The translations under genes and the position numbers were made by a program. The notes beneath the pieces were generated by a model that had not been told where the DNA came from, did no database searches, and was given only the letters and a program-made list of their open reading frames with translations. A stretch of DNA of 64,000 bases from NCBI RefSeq assembly GCF_001664485.1, contig NZ_CP013630.1:685001-749000 (forward strand). Reading direction: 5' to 3'. Of the stretch, positions 7,274 to 16,556 are shown one piece after another. Numbering within the stretch: the stretch's first letter is position 1; each line of letters opens with the position of its first letter. The DNA is from Rhizobium sp. N324. Lineage in GTDB: Bacteria; Pseudomonadota; Alphaproteobacteria; Rhizobiales; Rhizobiaceae.

Positions 7274-9823
7274 TTAGCTCGCCGACTTGCGCGGGCGACC
7301 CTGTTCCGGCGGGATGATTTCGACGGCGCCGTCGGTTGCCGATGCCGCCTTGGCGTGGCGGCGGCGCCAGTCGCCGAGGAAGAGCAGGATCGGGGCTGCG
7401 ATGAAGATCGACGAGGCGCCGGCCACCAGAATGCCGAAGACCATCGGGATCGCAAAGCTCGACACCGCGCTACCGCCCCAGATCGCCATCGGCACCAGAG
7501 CGAGGAAGGCCGTCGCATTGGTGTAGAGGCTTCGCGCCAGGGTCTCGTTGATCGACTTGTCGATGATTTCGCGCAGCGGCATCGACTTATAGAGCCGCAT
7601 GTTTTCGCGCATGCGGTCATAGACGACGACCTTGTCGTTCACCGAGTAACCGACGAGCGTCAGGATGGCGGCGATGGCCGTCAGGTTGAAGTCGAGGCCG
7701 GTGATCGCGAAGAAGCCGATTGCCTTGGTGACGTCAAGCACCAGCGTGACGATGGCGCCGACGGCAAACGGCCATTCGAACCGCACCCAGATATAGATCA
7801 GCATCGCCAGGCTGGCGATCACCACCGACAGAATGCCGGCCGAAGCAAGCTCGCCGCTGACCTTCGGGCCGATGACGTCGGTGCCTTCGACGGTAGCGGT
7901 CGGATCGATCTTGGCGACTTCGGCCTTCAGCTTGGTCACTGCCGCGGTCTGCGCCTCTTCGCCGCCTTCCTGCCGCTGGGCGCGAACGAGAATGCTGCTT
8001 TTGTCGCCGAAGGACTGCAGGGTGATTTCGCCGAGGCCGAGACTATCAAGACCTTCGCGGAACTTCGCTAGATCGGCCACCCCTTGGGTCTTGACGGACA
8101 TCTGGATGCCGCCGCGGAAATCGACGCCGTAGTTGAGACCGGGGTGAATGAAGAGCACGACGGAGGCGATCGAAAGCAGCGCCGAAACGGTGACGCCGAA
8201 GAAGCGCGCCTTCATGAACTCGATGTGCTTGTCATAAGGGCTGAACGGGATCAACGGCCGGATGTTCAGCACCTTGAACTTGCGGCGGCGGGTGATCTCG
8301 ATCATGGCAACGCGAACGAAGGCGACCGAGGTGAACATCGAGATGATCAGGCCGAGCGCCATGGTCACGGCAAAGCCGCGAACCGGCCCGGAGCCGAAGA
8401 AGAACAGGATGGCCGCAGCGATCAGGGCGGTCATGTTGCCGTCGATGATGGTCGAATAGGCACGATTGAAGCCCGTATCGATGGCGGCAAAGGCGCCCTT
8501 GCCCTTGCGGGTCTCTTCACGAATACGCTCGTTGATGAGGACGTTCGCATCGACCGCAAGGCCGATGCCGAGAACGACACCGGCAATACCCGGCAACGTC
8601 AGCGTCGCACCGACCAGCGTCAGGGCCGAGAAGGTCAGGATCGTGTGGATCAGCAGCGCCACATTCGCCAGGATGCCCCAGGTGCCGTAGAGCACGAAGA
8701 TGAAAAGCGCGACGAGAGCAAAGCCGACGACGCCGGAATAAATGCCCATCTTGATGGCGTCGGCGCCAAGGTCGGCGCCGACAGTGCGTTCCTCGATAAC
8801 GGTCAGCTTGGCAGGCAGGGCGCCGGCGCGCAGCATGGCGGCAAGCGTCGTGGCGCTGTCGGCCGAGAAGCTGCCGGAGATCTGGCCGGAGCCGCCGGTG
8901 ATCGGCTCGCGGATATTGGGTGCGCTCAGCACCTTGTCGTCGAGGACGATGGCGAACGGATTGCCGACATTCTGGCGGGTGATTTCGGCAAAGCGGCTGG
9001 CGCCGGCGCTGTCGAAGCGGAAGCTCACGATCGGCTCATGCGTGTTCTGATCGAAGCTGACGCGGGCATCCGAAAGCCGGTCGCCGGAGAGTTCGACACG
9101 GTCGAGAACCGCATAGGACCGGCCTTCATCGTCCTGCATCATGGTGATGCCCGGGCCGGGCTGGTTGTTCGGCGCCACCATGTGGAACGACATCTTGGCC
9201 GTGGAGCCGAGAAGTTGGCGCAGCCGCGTCGGATCCTGTGCGCCGGGCAACTGGACGAGCACGCGGTTGGCGCCGATGCGCTGGATCGTTGGCTCGGAGA
9301 CGCCGACCTGGTCGACGCGCTGGCGGATGACTTCCAGGCTCTGCTGAACGGCATTGTCGACATTGGCGGAGATGCCGGCCTTGGAGAAGCCGACGGTGAT
9401 GGTCGCTCCGTTCGCCGTGACATCAAGATCCGCCTGGCCGGCGCTGAGGCCGGTGCTGATCGGGTTGGCGAGCGTCTTGAGGTCGGTGACGGCTGCATCG
9501 CTCTGCGTGGCATCGGCGAGCGTCACGACGATCTGGTTCTGGCTGCGGACGACGGCCTTCGGCTGGATGCCCTTTTCGCGCAGCACGCGGCGCGCGTCCT
9601 GAAGCAGCGACTGCAGCCGCTCCTTGGTCAGATCGGCTTCGTCGACTTCCAGAACGAGATGCGAGCCGCCGCGAAGGTCGAGGCCGAGCGACACCTGTTC
9701 ATGCGGCAGCCATGCCGGCACGCGCTGAAGGACGGATTGCGGCAGGGCGTTCGGCAGAGCGATCAATAGGCCGAGTACGATGATCACCGAATAGGTGAAC
9801 ACCAGCCATGGTGAAGTACGCAT
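7274..9823 (-). CDS. secDF: Protein translocase SecD-SecF fusion
   Basis: An 849-residue inner-membrane protein that uses the proton-motive force to assist Sec-dependent export. The SecD half spans about 1-525: first membrane helix 8-27, the LGLDLRGG motif at 47-54, a large periplasmic region, and a membrane bundle from about 360 with GLAVDANVLINERIREE near 421-437. The SecF half follows from about 535, with NYGVDFRGG, a second periplasmic region, and GYSVNDKVVVYDRMREN near the end. Many bacteria encode SecD and SecF separately; the single-gene fusion is common in rhizobia. The start ATG has GGAAT just upstream. A terminator follows at 7211-7246. Confidence 0.96.
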   Translation of the reverse strand: MRTSPWLVFTYSVIIVLGLLIALPNALPQSVLQRVPAWLPHEQVSLGLDLRGGSHLVLEVDEADLTKERLQSLLQDARRVLREKGIQPKAVVRSQNQIVVTLADATQSDAAVTDLKTLANPISTGLSAGQADLDVTANGATITVGFSKAGISANVDNAVQQSLEVIRQRVDQVGVSEPTIQRIGANRVLVQLPGAQDPTRLRQLLGSTAKMSFHMVAPNNQPGPGITMMQDDEGRSYAVLDRVELSGDRLSDARVSFDQNTHEPIVSFRFDSAGASRFAEITRQNVGNPFAIVLDDKVLSAPNIREPITGGSGQISGSFSADSATTLAAMLRAGALPAKLTVIEERTVGADLGADAIKMGIYSGVVGFALVALFIFVLYGTWGILANVALLIHTILTFSALTLVGATLTLPGIAGVVLGIGLAVDANVLINERIREETRKGKGAFAAIDTGFNRAYSTIIDGNMTALIAAAILFFFGSGPVRGFAVTMALGLIISMFTSVAFVRVAMIEITRRRKFKVLNIRPLIPFSPYDKHIEFMKARFFGVTVSALLSIASVVLFIHPGLNYGVDFRGGIQMSVKTQGVADLAKFREGLDSLGLGEITLQSFGDKSSILVRAQRQEGGEEAQTAAVTKLKAEVAKIDPTATVEGTDVIGPKVSGELASAGILSVVIASLAMLIYIWVRFEWPFAVGAIVTLVLDVTKAIGFFAITGLDFNLTAIAAILTLVGYSVNDKVVVYDRMRENMRLYKSMPLREIIDKSINETLARSLYTNATAFLALVPMAIWGGSAVSSFAIPMVFGILVAGASSIFIAAPILLFLGDWRRRHAKAASATDGAVEIIPPEQGRPRKSAS

Positions 9824-9906
9824 GTTGTATTCCTTAGATAATCGGGGGCCGGCGCGCTGGCGCTGGCGGCATGTCGTCAGATGTCGGAAGCGCCTTGGCG
9901 CAAACG

Positions 9907-10287
9907 TCAGGCAGCAGCCGGCGGTGCGCGCGGCTGATGGGTCCTGGAGACCGCGGCATGAAACGGCGCTTCAAATGCCGGAAAAGCGGCTGAAATGGTC
10001 CAGCCGGCGAAATCGAGGGTCGGGGCAGTGGCAAGAGCCGGCGATCCGCCGTCATAGGCTGCCTGCTTCGGCGCAAGCCTGCGCTCGCTGGAAAGCACGC
10101 CGCGCACGGCATCGCGCGCGGTCAGCTGCGGCGGTTGCGGATCCCGGCCGGAAGAGGAAAGCGTATTGACGGCAGCGGTCGGCGAAATGACCAGATTGCC
10201 GCCGAACAGCAGGCCGAGATAGGCAAGGATAGCGACGAGGAGGGAGGCGGCGACACGGTTCGTCAGACGGTGCTGCTCCAGCTCCAT
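9907..10287 (-). CDS. Hypothetical protein with one membrane helix
   Basis: A 126-residue protein that I do not recognise. A polar start (MELEQHRLTNR) is followed by one hydrophobic segment at about 13-34 and then a low-complexity proline- and alanine-rich region. This suggests a single-pass membrane protein with an extracytoplasmic tail. I chose the ATG at 10287 because GGAG lies 5-8 bases upstream; a farther in-frame start at 10326 has no ribosome-binding site. It lies between the antiporter gene and secDF on the same strand and may share their transcript. The biased composition makes the exact extent less certain. Confidence 0.55.
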   Translation of the reverse strand: MELEQHRLTNRVAASLLVAILAYLGLLFGGNLVISPTAAVNTLSSSGRDPQPPQLTARDAVRGVLSSERRLAPKQAAYDGGSPALATAPTLDFAGWTISAAFPAFEAPFHAAVSRTHQPRAPPAAA

Positions 10288-10341
10288 CTTCTCCGTCCCG
10301 GCGATGTCACTCCCGTATCGGCTCAAAAGCGCGCCAATCTC

Positions 10342-12162
10342 TCATTGTCTTTGCGGCGGAGGCTCATCCGTCGAAATAAGTGTATCAGGCCCATGCCCGT
10401 CTTCATAGGGCACACCCTCATGATGCACTTGGGCGAGCCGGTCAACCATACCCAGCGCAATTTCACGCTCGCCCATGATGACGGTGTCGGCGCCATACTG
10501 CTTCAATTCATCGACTTCGGCATCGGAATGGGCGCGGGCGACGATGAGGATCGACGGATTGACGCTGCGCGCCTGCTCGGCGATGCTGCAGGCCTCGAAG
10601 GCGTTCGGGATGGCGATGGCAAGGCTGCGGGCGCCGGAGAGATTGGCAAGATCGAGCGTTTCCCTCGCCACCGCATTGCCCATGAATGTCTCGATGCCCA
10701 GCGCCTTCAGCTCGCCGATACGCTTGTCGGAATCCTCGATGACCAGGAACGGCGTGCCTGATGATTTGAGGTTCTGCCCGACGATCCGGCCGACCCGGCC
10801 GTAACCGATGAGAATGGCATGGCCGCTGAGGGCGGTCGGATGCACGTCGTCATCCTCAGGCGCCGCCGTCTCCTGGGCGATGGTCGCATCTGCGGAGGGC
10901 GCAGCGGGCTCGGCTGCGCTTTCCTCGCGCTTGCTTTCGAAAAACGGCCGCATGCGGTCGCAGAGGAAAAACAGCAGCGGATTGAGGATGATCGAGATGA
11001 TGGCGCCGGCAAGGATCAGATCGCGGCCTTCCTCCGGCAGCAGTCCGAGTTCGACCCCGAGGGCGGCGAGGATGAAGGAGAATTCACCGATCTGGCCGAG
11101 GCTGGCCGAAATCGTCAGCGCCGTGCCGAGCGGCTTCTTGAAGGCGAGCACGATCAGCAGGGCGGCGACGGATTTGCCGATGACGATGATGAAGATGGTG
11201 GCGAGGATCAGCAGCGGCTTGTCGATCAGGATGTTCGGATCGAACAGCATGCCGACCGAGACGAAGAACAGCACGGCGAAGGCGTCGCGCAGCGGCAGGC
11301 TTTCCTGGGCGGCGCGATGGCTGAGCTCGCTTTCGGCAAGCACCATGCCGGCAAAGAAGGCGCCGAGCGCCAGCGACACGCCGAAGAGCTTGGCCGCGCC
11401 GAAGGCGACGCCGAGCGCGATCGCCAACACGCCGAGCCGGAAGAGTTCGCGCGATCCGGTATGGGCGATGCGGTGCATCGTCCAGGGAATGAGCTTGCGG
11501 CCGAAGACCAGCATCAGCGCCACGAACAGCGCTACCTTCACCAGCGTCATGGCGATCATGCCGCCGATGCCGAGATCGAGGCCGAACAGCCGGTTCAACC
11601 CGGCCGAGAGCGGCTCGACAGGCGCGTGTCCCTCACCGCCGATGCTGGCTGCGGCCGGGATCAGCACCAGCGCCAGCACCATGGCGAGATCCTCGACGAT
11701 CAGCCAGCCGACGGCGATGCGGCCACGCTCCGTCTCGACAAGGCGCCGCTCCTGCAGCGCCTTCAACAGCACCACGGTCGAAGCGACCGAAAGCGCCAGG
11801 CCGAACACCAAGCTGCCACCGGTCGGCCAGCCCAGGAAGGCGCCGAGCCCCCAGCCGAGCAGGGTCGCAAAGGCGATCTGGGCGATCGCGCCGGGCACGG
11901 CGATGCCGCGCACCGACAGCAGGTCTTTGAGCGAGAAGTGCAGCCCGACGCCGAACATCAGCAGGATGACGCCGATTTCGGCAAGTTCCGGCGCCAGGCT
12001 CTGATCCGCTACATAACCCGGCGTATGCGGTCCCACCAGCACGCCGGCAATTAGATAGCCCACCAGCGGCGGCATGCGCAGCCGATGGGCAAAAGCGCCG
12101 AAGATGAAAGCCAGCACGAGGCCGCCGACGATTGTCGAAATCAAGGGCGTATCGTGCGGCAT
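10342..12162 (-). CDS. KefB/YbaL-type monovalent cation:proton antiporter (CPA2 family)
   Basis: A 606-residue inner-membrane transporter. About 12 membrane helices fill residues 8-390, with the CPA2 signatures MPPLVGYLIAGVLVGPHTPG near 30-50 and VGWLIVEDLAMVLALVLIPA near 150-170. A charged linker (about 390-430) leads to a TrkA-N nucleotide-binding domain from about 435 (HAILIGYGRVGRIVG, a Rossmann glycine motif). The whole resembles YbaL and the KefB/KefC potassium efflux systems. Likely role: K+ or Na+ efflux coupled to proton entry, controlled by NAD(H) binding. It is divergent from a short XRE regulator across only 79 bases. Confidence 0.9.
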   Translation of the reverse strand: MPHDTPLISTIVGGLVLAFIFGAFAHRLRMPPLVGYLIAGVLVGPHTPGYVADQSLAPELAEIGVILLMFGVGLHFSLKDLLSVRGIAVPGAIAQIAFATLLGWGLGAFLGWPTGGSLVFGLALSVASTVVLLKALQERRLVETERGRIAVGWLIVEDLAMVLALVLIPAAASIGGEGHAPVEPLSAGLNRLFGLDLGIGGMIAMTLVKVALFVALMLVFGRKLIPWTMHRIAHTGSRELFRLGVLAIALGVAFGAAKLFGVSLALGAFFAGMVLAESELSHRAAQESLPLRDAFAVLFFVSVGMLFDPNILIDKPLLILATIFIIVIGKSVAALLIVLAFKKPLGTALTISASLGQIGEFSFILAALGVELGLLPEEGRDLILAGAIISIILNPLLFFLCDRMRPFFESKREESAAEPAAPSADATIAQETAAPEDDDVHPTALSGHAILIGYGRVGRIVGQNLKSSGTPFLVIEDSDKRIGELKALGIETFMGNAVARETLDLANLSGARSLAIAIPNAFEACSIAEQARSVNPSILIVARAHSDAEVDELKQYGADTVIMGEREIALGMVDRLAQVHHEGVPYEDGHGPDTLISTDEPPPQRQ

Positions 12163-12198
12163 TGCTGTCTCCCGATCTGGAAATCCTGTTTGTAATGT

Positions 12199-12217
12199 GA
12201 CATATATGGTCTATGTC
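12199..12217. promoter_or_regulatory. Inverted repeat between antiporter and XRE regulator (candidate operator)
   Basis: GACATA (12199-12204) and TATGTC (12212-12217) are separated by 7 bases and lie between the divergent antiporter and XRE genes. The size and position suit an operator for the neighbouring regulator. Function is inferred only from position. Confidence 0.4.
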
Positions 12218-12241
12218 GACCAATATGGGCAAGTTGTAATC

Positions 12242-12496
12242 ATGGGTCAAGGCGCAAGGGAAACAATTCTGACACCGGCTCTCTGCCGGGCGGCGCGCGG
12301 CCTGCTCGACTGGACCCAGACCGATCTTGCCGAAAGGGCCGCCGTCTCGCGCAGCACCATCCGCGATTATGAGGGACGTCACCACGACATCCACCGCGCG
12401 ACCGAGGCGCAGCTGCGCCTCGCCTTCGAGGACGGCGGCGTCAGATTCGTCGAGATCGAAGGGGCAGGCACCGGCCTCTACCTGCCCACGGCATAA
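12242..12496 (+). CDS. Short XRE/Cro-type helix-turn-helix regulator
   Basis: An 84-residue protein that is almost entirely one helix-turn-helix domain: PALCRAARGLLDWTQTDLAE, then the recognition helix AAVSRSTIRDYE, then a short C-terminal strand pair (VRFVEIEGAGTGLYL). This form is common in rhizobial genomes. I chose ATG 12242; an in-frame ATG at 12206 would add 12 residues but would place the start inside the inverted repeat at 12199-12217. It is divergent from the antiporter gene and may control it or itself. Confidence 0.75.
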   Translation: MGQGARETILTPALCRAARGLLDWTQTDLAERAAVSRSTIRDYEGRHHDIHRATEAQLRLAFEDGGVRFVEIEGAGTGLYLPTA

Positions 12497-12520
12497 TTCC
12501 TTAGATCGGAATCGATTTGC

Positions 12521-13942
12521 TCAAGGCGCCAGGCAGGCGGCGGAGACCCGGTAGACCGACAGCGACTTGCCCCGGTAATAGCCTTCCGTCGGCTGCCAGG
12601 TCTTCAGCACCTCGGGCGTCTCGGCGGCGCAGGTGAGGGACCCGTCCGTCAGGAAAAGCACCTTGCCGGTGATGTCGGCGGGCAGGGCGAATTCCTGTTC
12701 GTAATAGCTCTCGGGAAGGCCGGCGGGCGCCCGCGCATAGATCCTGTAGGATGCATCGCGCAGCGTATAGAAAAGATCGGCGACCATGTCGCGATTGTTG
12801 GTGACGATGATGTCGGTGCCGGCTTGAGCGGCGAGTGCGGCGGCCTCGCGGCTGACCTCGGCGCGGCCGAGATAGCGTTTCATCAACGTGTCCCCGTTCG
12901 GCAGCAGCAATTGCTGCGGAAAGATCGTCGCCAGCGGAAAGAGCAGGCTGGCGATGCCATTGATGGCGAGCGACAGTCTCAGGCCCTTCGGCCACATCCG
13001 ATAAAGCAGCCAGACGGCCAGGATGGTGCCGGCGACATAGGCGGTCACGGCCCAGTTGGCATAGGCCTTGGCGACCGTTGCCTGCAGCGTGATCAGCACC
13101 ACCACCGGCATCGACAGCCAGACCAGCAACTTTTCCCGATCGTCGCTCCTGCCGCTGATCATGCGATAGACCGCCCAGAGCATGGCAAAGAAGATGATCG
13201 GCCCGACGACGCCGAATTGGGCGGAGAAGAATTCAAGTCCGCGACGGAGATTGATGCCGAGGTCGCTCCAATGGGCGATGTCCTGCGTATGCCGCACCGT
13301 CGTATTATTGTGCTGCAGGTTCCACCAGAGGTTCGGCAGGGCGACGACCGCCGCGACCGCAACCGCGATGATGAAATCCCGGATGGCGATGCGCGCCGCC
13401 GGAATGAGGAGGAGGGCAAGCGCGCCGCCGGGAACCACGAACAGCACGGCATATTTCGTCAGGAAGGCGAGGCCGACGCCGAGGCCCATGACCAGCGCCA
13501 GCCCGACCGAGCGCCGCTGCGTCAGGCCGAAATAGGCAAGCAAGGTGATGGCGATGAAAAACAGCAGGATCACGTCGGTCGAGAAAAACACCGAGGAAAG
13601 CGCGACACCCGGGAGGGTAATATAGGTGGCGCCCGTCCAGCCTTCGATCTCCGGCCCGGCGAAGCGCTTTGCGACCTTCATCAAAACCAGTGCCGCCGCC
13701 ATGTGGATCAGCGGTCCGGAGAGCCTGATCCAGTAGATGGCGTTGGAGCCGGAAAGCCCGGTCACTCCACGGATCACCCAGGCGATCATCGGCGGCTTGG
13801 AATAATAGCCGAGATCGAGATTCTGCGCCCAGAACCAGTACTGCGCCTCATCGACGAAAAGGTCCGTCCGATCGAAAGCTAGCGTGACGACGCGCCAGAG
13901 CGTGAAGCCGAGAACGATGAGGAGACCAGATCTGGGGGACAT
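12521..13942 (-). CDS. Glycosyltransferase family 39-like (ArnT/PMT-2) membrane protein
   Basis: A 473-residue polytopic membrane protein of the polyprenyl-phosphate sugar transferase type. The characteristic acidic pair follows the first helix (D31-E32 in FVDEAQYWFW), then DLGYYSKPPMIAW and at least nine further hydrophobic helices up to about 350. The C-terminal 110 residues form a soluble extracytoplasmic domain. Such enzymes transfer a sugar from a lipid carrier to lipid A, lipopolysaccharide core or protein. The substrate cannot be read from sequence. It is probably a single-gene unit. Confidence 0.82.
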   Translation of the reverse strand: MSPRSGLLIVLGFTLWRVVTLAFDRTDLFVDEAQYWFWAQNLDLGYYSKPPMIAWVIRGVTGLSGSNAIYWIRLSGPLIHMAAALVLMKVAKRFAGPEIEGWTGATYITLPGVALSSVFFSTDVILLFFIAITLLAYFGLTQRRSVGLALVMGLGVGLAFLTKYAVLFVVPGGALALLLIPAARIAIRDFIIAVAVAAVVALPNLWWNLQHNNTTVRHTQDIAHWSDLGINLRRGLEFFSAQFGVVGPIIFFAMLWAVYRMISGRSDDREKLLVWLSMPVVVLITLQATVAKAYANWAVTAYVAGTILAVWLLYRMWPKGLRLSLAINGIASLLFPLATIFPQQLLLPNGDTLMKRYLGRAEVSREAAALAAQAGTDIIVTNNRDMVADLFYTLRDASYRIYARAPAGLPESYYEQEFALPADITGKVLFLTDGSLTCAAETPEVLKTWQPTEGYYRGKSLSVYRVSAACLAP

Positions 13943-14022
13943 GAACCAAGTGTTCCGCTGACATGAAAGGCGCCAGTGCGATACACCATAGGTGCCGGAC
14001 TGCCAACGGGCAGGGACGGGTT

Positions 14023-14136
14023 TTAGAAAACCCGCAGCGCGCGGATATCGCGGTTTGCAGCAAGAAAATCGAGGCGGGCGACGGCGGCAAGCAGCGTCAT
14101 TGCAATCAAGCAGGCACCCAATCCGAGAACAATCAT
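14023..14136 (-). CDS. Possible small single-helix membrane protein (37 aa)
   Basis: A 37-codon reading frame: MIVLGLGACLIAMTLLAAVA forms one hydrophobic helix, followed by a short tail with several charged residues (RLDFLAANRDIRALRVF). The ATG has AAGGA 7 bases upstream. It lies upstream of, and on the same strand as, the family-39 glycosyltransferase gene, with an 80-base gap, and could be co-transcribed. The good ribosome-binding site and membrane-helix pattern support it; the short length means it could be chance. Confidence 0.42.
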   Translation of the reverse strand: MIVLGLGACLIAMTLLAAVARLDFLAANRDIRALRVF

Positions 14137-14567
14137 TGCTCTGTCCTTGTCGACGTCATGTCTTGGTTATCGACCGGCCTATAACACGGAGCTTGCGTGT
14201 GCCTTGTAGCAGCCGTGCAACTCCGCCGCAGTATTTGCTGCGAACGGCCTTGAATTGCGTCAAAAGCCGGCACTGCGAAGGGCTTATTAACCTTCAAGCA
14301 AGGAATTAACCATAAACATTGGTTTACACGTCGGAATGGGAAGATGCACTCGTTCCCACCAGGCATGACGCCGTCCCGCCGTACCGGGTTGATCCGGTAT
14401 CCATCTCTTCAGACAGCTCCGAGATATAGCTGATCAGGGGGCTTCGACCCGCCGGTTGTCACCGGTGGCGAGGACCGTCTCCAGGCTTGCGTTCACCGGA
14501 TGCTGCAAAAGTTTTTAACCAGGCATTCGCCTGGGCAGTGGGTCGGGGACAGGCGTTGAGGCAGGAC
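14137..14567. promoter_or_regulatory. Upstream region of the chemotaxis operon
   Basis: About 430 bases without a convincing gene. It should carry the promoter of the icpA-cheT operon. Two inverted repeats are visible: TACCGG-N6-CCGGTA at 14382-14399, and CCGCCGGT-N4-ACCGGTGG at 14449-14468 (one mismatch). The AT-richer part at 14280-14330 (TTAACC repeated, AAGGAATTAACC) resembles the AT-rich promoter regions before the flagellin genes. No promoter hexamers are assigned. Confidence 0.4.
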
Positions 14568-16196
14568 ATGCCATCAGATCAGGATCGTGGAGCGCAGGCA
14601 GGCAGCTTGCGCGACCGCCTGCGCTTTGCCGGTCTCGATGCCGACCAGTGCGAGCTGGTGCGCCGCAACCGGCCGGCCCTCGAAGCGCATCTGAAGGCAG
14701 GTCTGCGCGATCTCTTCCACAGGTTCCAGTCATTCCCGGACGCGGCGCGCAATTTCGACAGCGAGCGCCAGGTCGAGCGCCTGCATGATCTGCAGTCCTC
14801 GCATTGGGACGTGCTGACGGATGCGCGGTTCGACAGCCTCTATGCCGAACGCGTCAAGGTTTTGTCCGACACCGAAAGCAAGATCGGCCTCGACCCGCGC
14901 TGGCATGTGGCCGGCCATGGCGTCATGCTGGAGCATGTCGTTTCCGGTCTCGCCGAGGAAATTGCCGGCCGTCCCCTGCTGCCGTCGGCCAAGCGCCGGA
15001 CCCGCGAAATCTCCGATCTGATGACCGCGATCATCCGCATCGTCATGGTTGATGTGGAAATCGCCGTCTCGCTGCGCTTCAACGCCCAGCGCGCCGCTCA
15101 GAGCCGCGCGCTTGCCGAACAGCGCGCCGACAACGAGGCCGATATCGCCCGGATCTTCGGCGATGTCGTCGAAGGCCTTTCCGCCCGCGACCTGACGCGG
15201 CGCGCGCCCGTCGATGGCGCCCATGCCGAGATCGCCGCCGCGCTGAACGGCGCACTGGATGGCCTCCAGGCCGAATTCACCGCCATTACCGACCGCACGC
15301 TGAAGGCCGAAGCGGCGACGGGTTCGCTTGCCGGCCTGTCGCGGCAGTTCGCCGGCACCGCCTCCGGCCAGGCCGACCGGCTGCAGCTTTCCGCAGCCGC
15401 CCTTGCCGGCATCGCCGGCAGTGTGCGCGACGGCGCCGCCGACAGCCGCGCCGCCGAACAGGCCGCCGCCTCGACGCGCGCCGCCGTCGAGGAAAGCGGC
15501 GAGGTCGTCGGCCGCGCGATCAGCGCCATGGCCGATATCGAGCAGTCGGCCGAAAAGATCGGCCAGATCATCGGCGCGATCGACGAGATCGCCTTCCAGA
15601 CCAATCTCCTGGCGCTGAACGCCGGCATCGAGGCCGCCCGCGCCGGCGACTCCGGCCGCGGTTTTGCCGTCGTCGCCCAGGAGGTCCGCGCGCTGGCCCA
15701 GCGTTCGGCGGAAGCCGCCCGCGAAATCAAGACGCTGGTGACGACGACCAAGGCGCAGGTCGATGCCGGCGTGCAGATGGTCGGCCGCACACAGGATTCG
15801 ATCGGCAGCATCGTGCGCCAGGTCACCGACATCAATGCCGCCATTTCAGGCATCGCCACCCGGACCGGCGAACATGCCGCCAGCCTCGACAACGTGACGT
15901 CGGACGTCAGGGGCCTGGGCGGCGAGGTGGCGGATAGCGCCAGCCTTGCGGAGCGCTCGGCCGAAGGCGCCGACCACCTCCAAACCGTCATTCTCGAGCT
16001 CGGCCAGACGATACGCGAATTCCGCATCGCCCGGGAAAATGCCAATGCCGGGCGCCCGGCACCGGTTCGCGCGACGCCGCCGCGCGCCATCGAAGCCGCC
16101 GCCCGACCGGCTGTCGTTGAAGACGAATATGAAAATGATGATTTTAGCCTTCCGCGGCCCTTCGCAAGCGTCGGAGGTGGGCGGAATGTTTACTAA
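14568..16196 (+). CDS. icpA: Soluble globin-domain chemoreceptor IcpA
   Basis: A 542-residue methyl-accepting-type receptor without membrane segments. An N-terminal sensor-globin fold (about 15-180) is recognised by [10 protein letters not shown] at 105-114. A helical linker follows, then a signalling domain whose tip ([20 protein letters not shown]) is the conserved CheA/CheW contact hairpin. It corresponds to IcpA, first gene of the rhizobial che operon. In haem-binding globin-coupled sensors the residue five before the L of the KIGL block is the proximal histidine; here it is E103, so haem binding is doubtful. I chose ATG 14568, preceded by GAGG/CAGGA; an upstream TTG is less likely. No CheR/CheB-tethering pentapeptide is present at the C-terminus. 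Confidence 0.93.
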   Translation: MPSDQDRGAQAGSLRDRLRFAGLDADQCELVRRNRPALEAHLKAGLRDLFHRFQSFPDAARNFDSERQVERLHDLQSSHWDVLTDARFDSLYAERVKVLSDTESKIGLDPRWHVAGHGVMLEHVVSGLAEEIAGRPLLPSAKRRTREISDLMTAIIRIVMVDVEIAVSLRFNAQRAAQSRALAEQRADNEADIARIFGDVVEGLSARDLTRRAPVDGAHAEIAAALNGALDGLQAEFTAITDRTLKAEAATGSLAGLSRQFAGTASGQADRLQLSAAALAGIAGSVRDGAADSRAAEQAAASTRAAVEESGEVVGRAISAMADIEQSAEKIGQIIGAIDEIAFQTNLLALNAGIEAARAGDSGRGFAVVAQEVRALAQRSAEAAREIKTLVTTTKAQVDAGVQMVGRTQDSIGSIVRQVTDINAAISGIATRTGEHAASLDNVTSDVRGLGGEVADSASLAERSAEGADHLQTVILELGQTIREFRIARENANAGRPAPVRATPPRAIEAAARPAVVEDEYENDDFSLPRPFASVGGGRNVY

Positions 16197-16259
16197 CCTA
16201 TCGGATGATTGCCGCAGCTCGTCTTCTCGAGCCGGGGACAAGGGGACAAGGAAAAGCTG

Positions 16260-16556
16260 ATGGTAGCAAAGAAGAGTGGCAAGACGCTGGATCTGACAGC
16301 GGTGCTCGACCTCAACGAGGCTTCCGCCTTGCGCGATAAACTCCTCTCCCTCAGGGGCAGCGGTCTGTCGATCGACGCTTCCGGTGTCGAACGGATCGGT
16401 GCTCTTTGCGCCCAGGTTCTGATGTCCGCCGAGAAGACCTGGGAACAGGACAAGCAGCCATTCACCTTTTCCAAGGTGTCCGACGCATTTCAGAAAACCA
16501 TGCAGCTCGTGGGCGTCAATATTGATCACCTGCTTGCCAAGGAGATTCGGCAATGA
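16260..16556 (+). CDS. cheS: CheS, STAS-domain partner of CheA
   Basis: A 98-residue STAS-like protein: LDLTAVLDLNEASALRDKLL, then the conserved-helix region LSIDASGVERIGALCAQVL. It is the second gene of the operon, where S. meliloti has CheS, known to bind CheA and speed dephosphorylation of the sink regulator CheY1. The usual STAS phosphorylatable serine after the DASG strand appears as G or A here, which suits a binding role rather than anti-sigma switching. The ATG at 16260 follows AAGGAAA. The stop codon overlaps the start of cheY1 by 4 bases. Confidence 0.85.
   Translation: MVAKKSGKTLDLTAVLDLNEASALRDKLLSLRGSGLSIDASGVERIGALCAQVLMSAEKTWEQDKQPFTFSKVSDAFQKTMQLVGVNIDHLLAKEIRQ

Noticed and set aside
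8084..9769. A 561-codon open frame antisense to secDF
   Set aside because: Composition (D, R, G and A runs) and lack of any domain mark it as a shadow of the strongly supported secDF.
12074..12241. Longer N-terminus for the XRE regulator
   Set aside because: The extension overlaps the antiporter gene and the candidate operator and bears no relation to the helix-turn-helix family.
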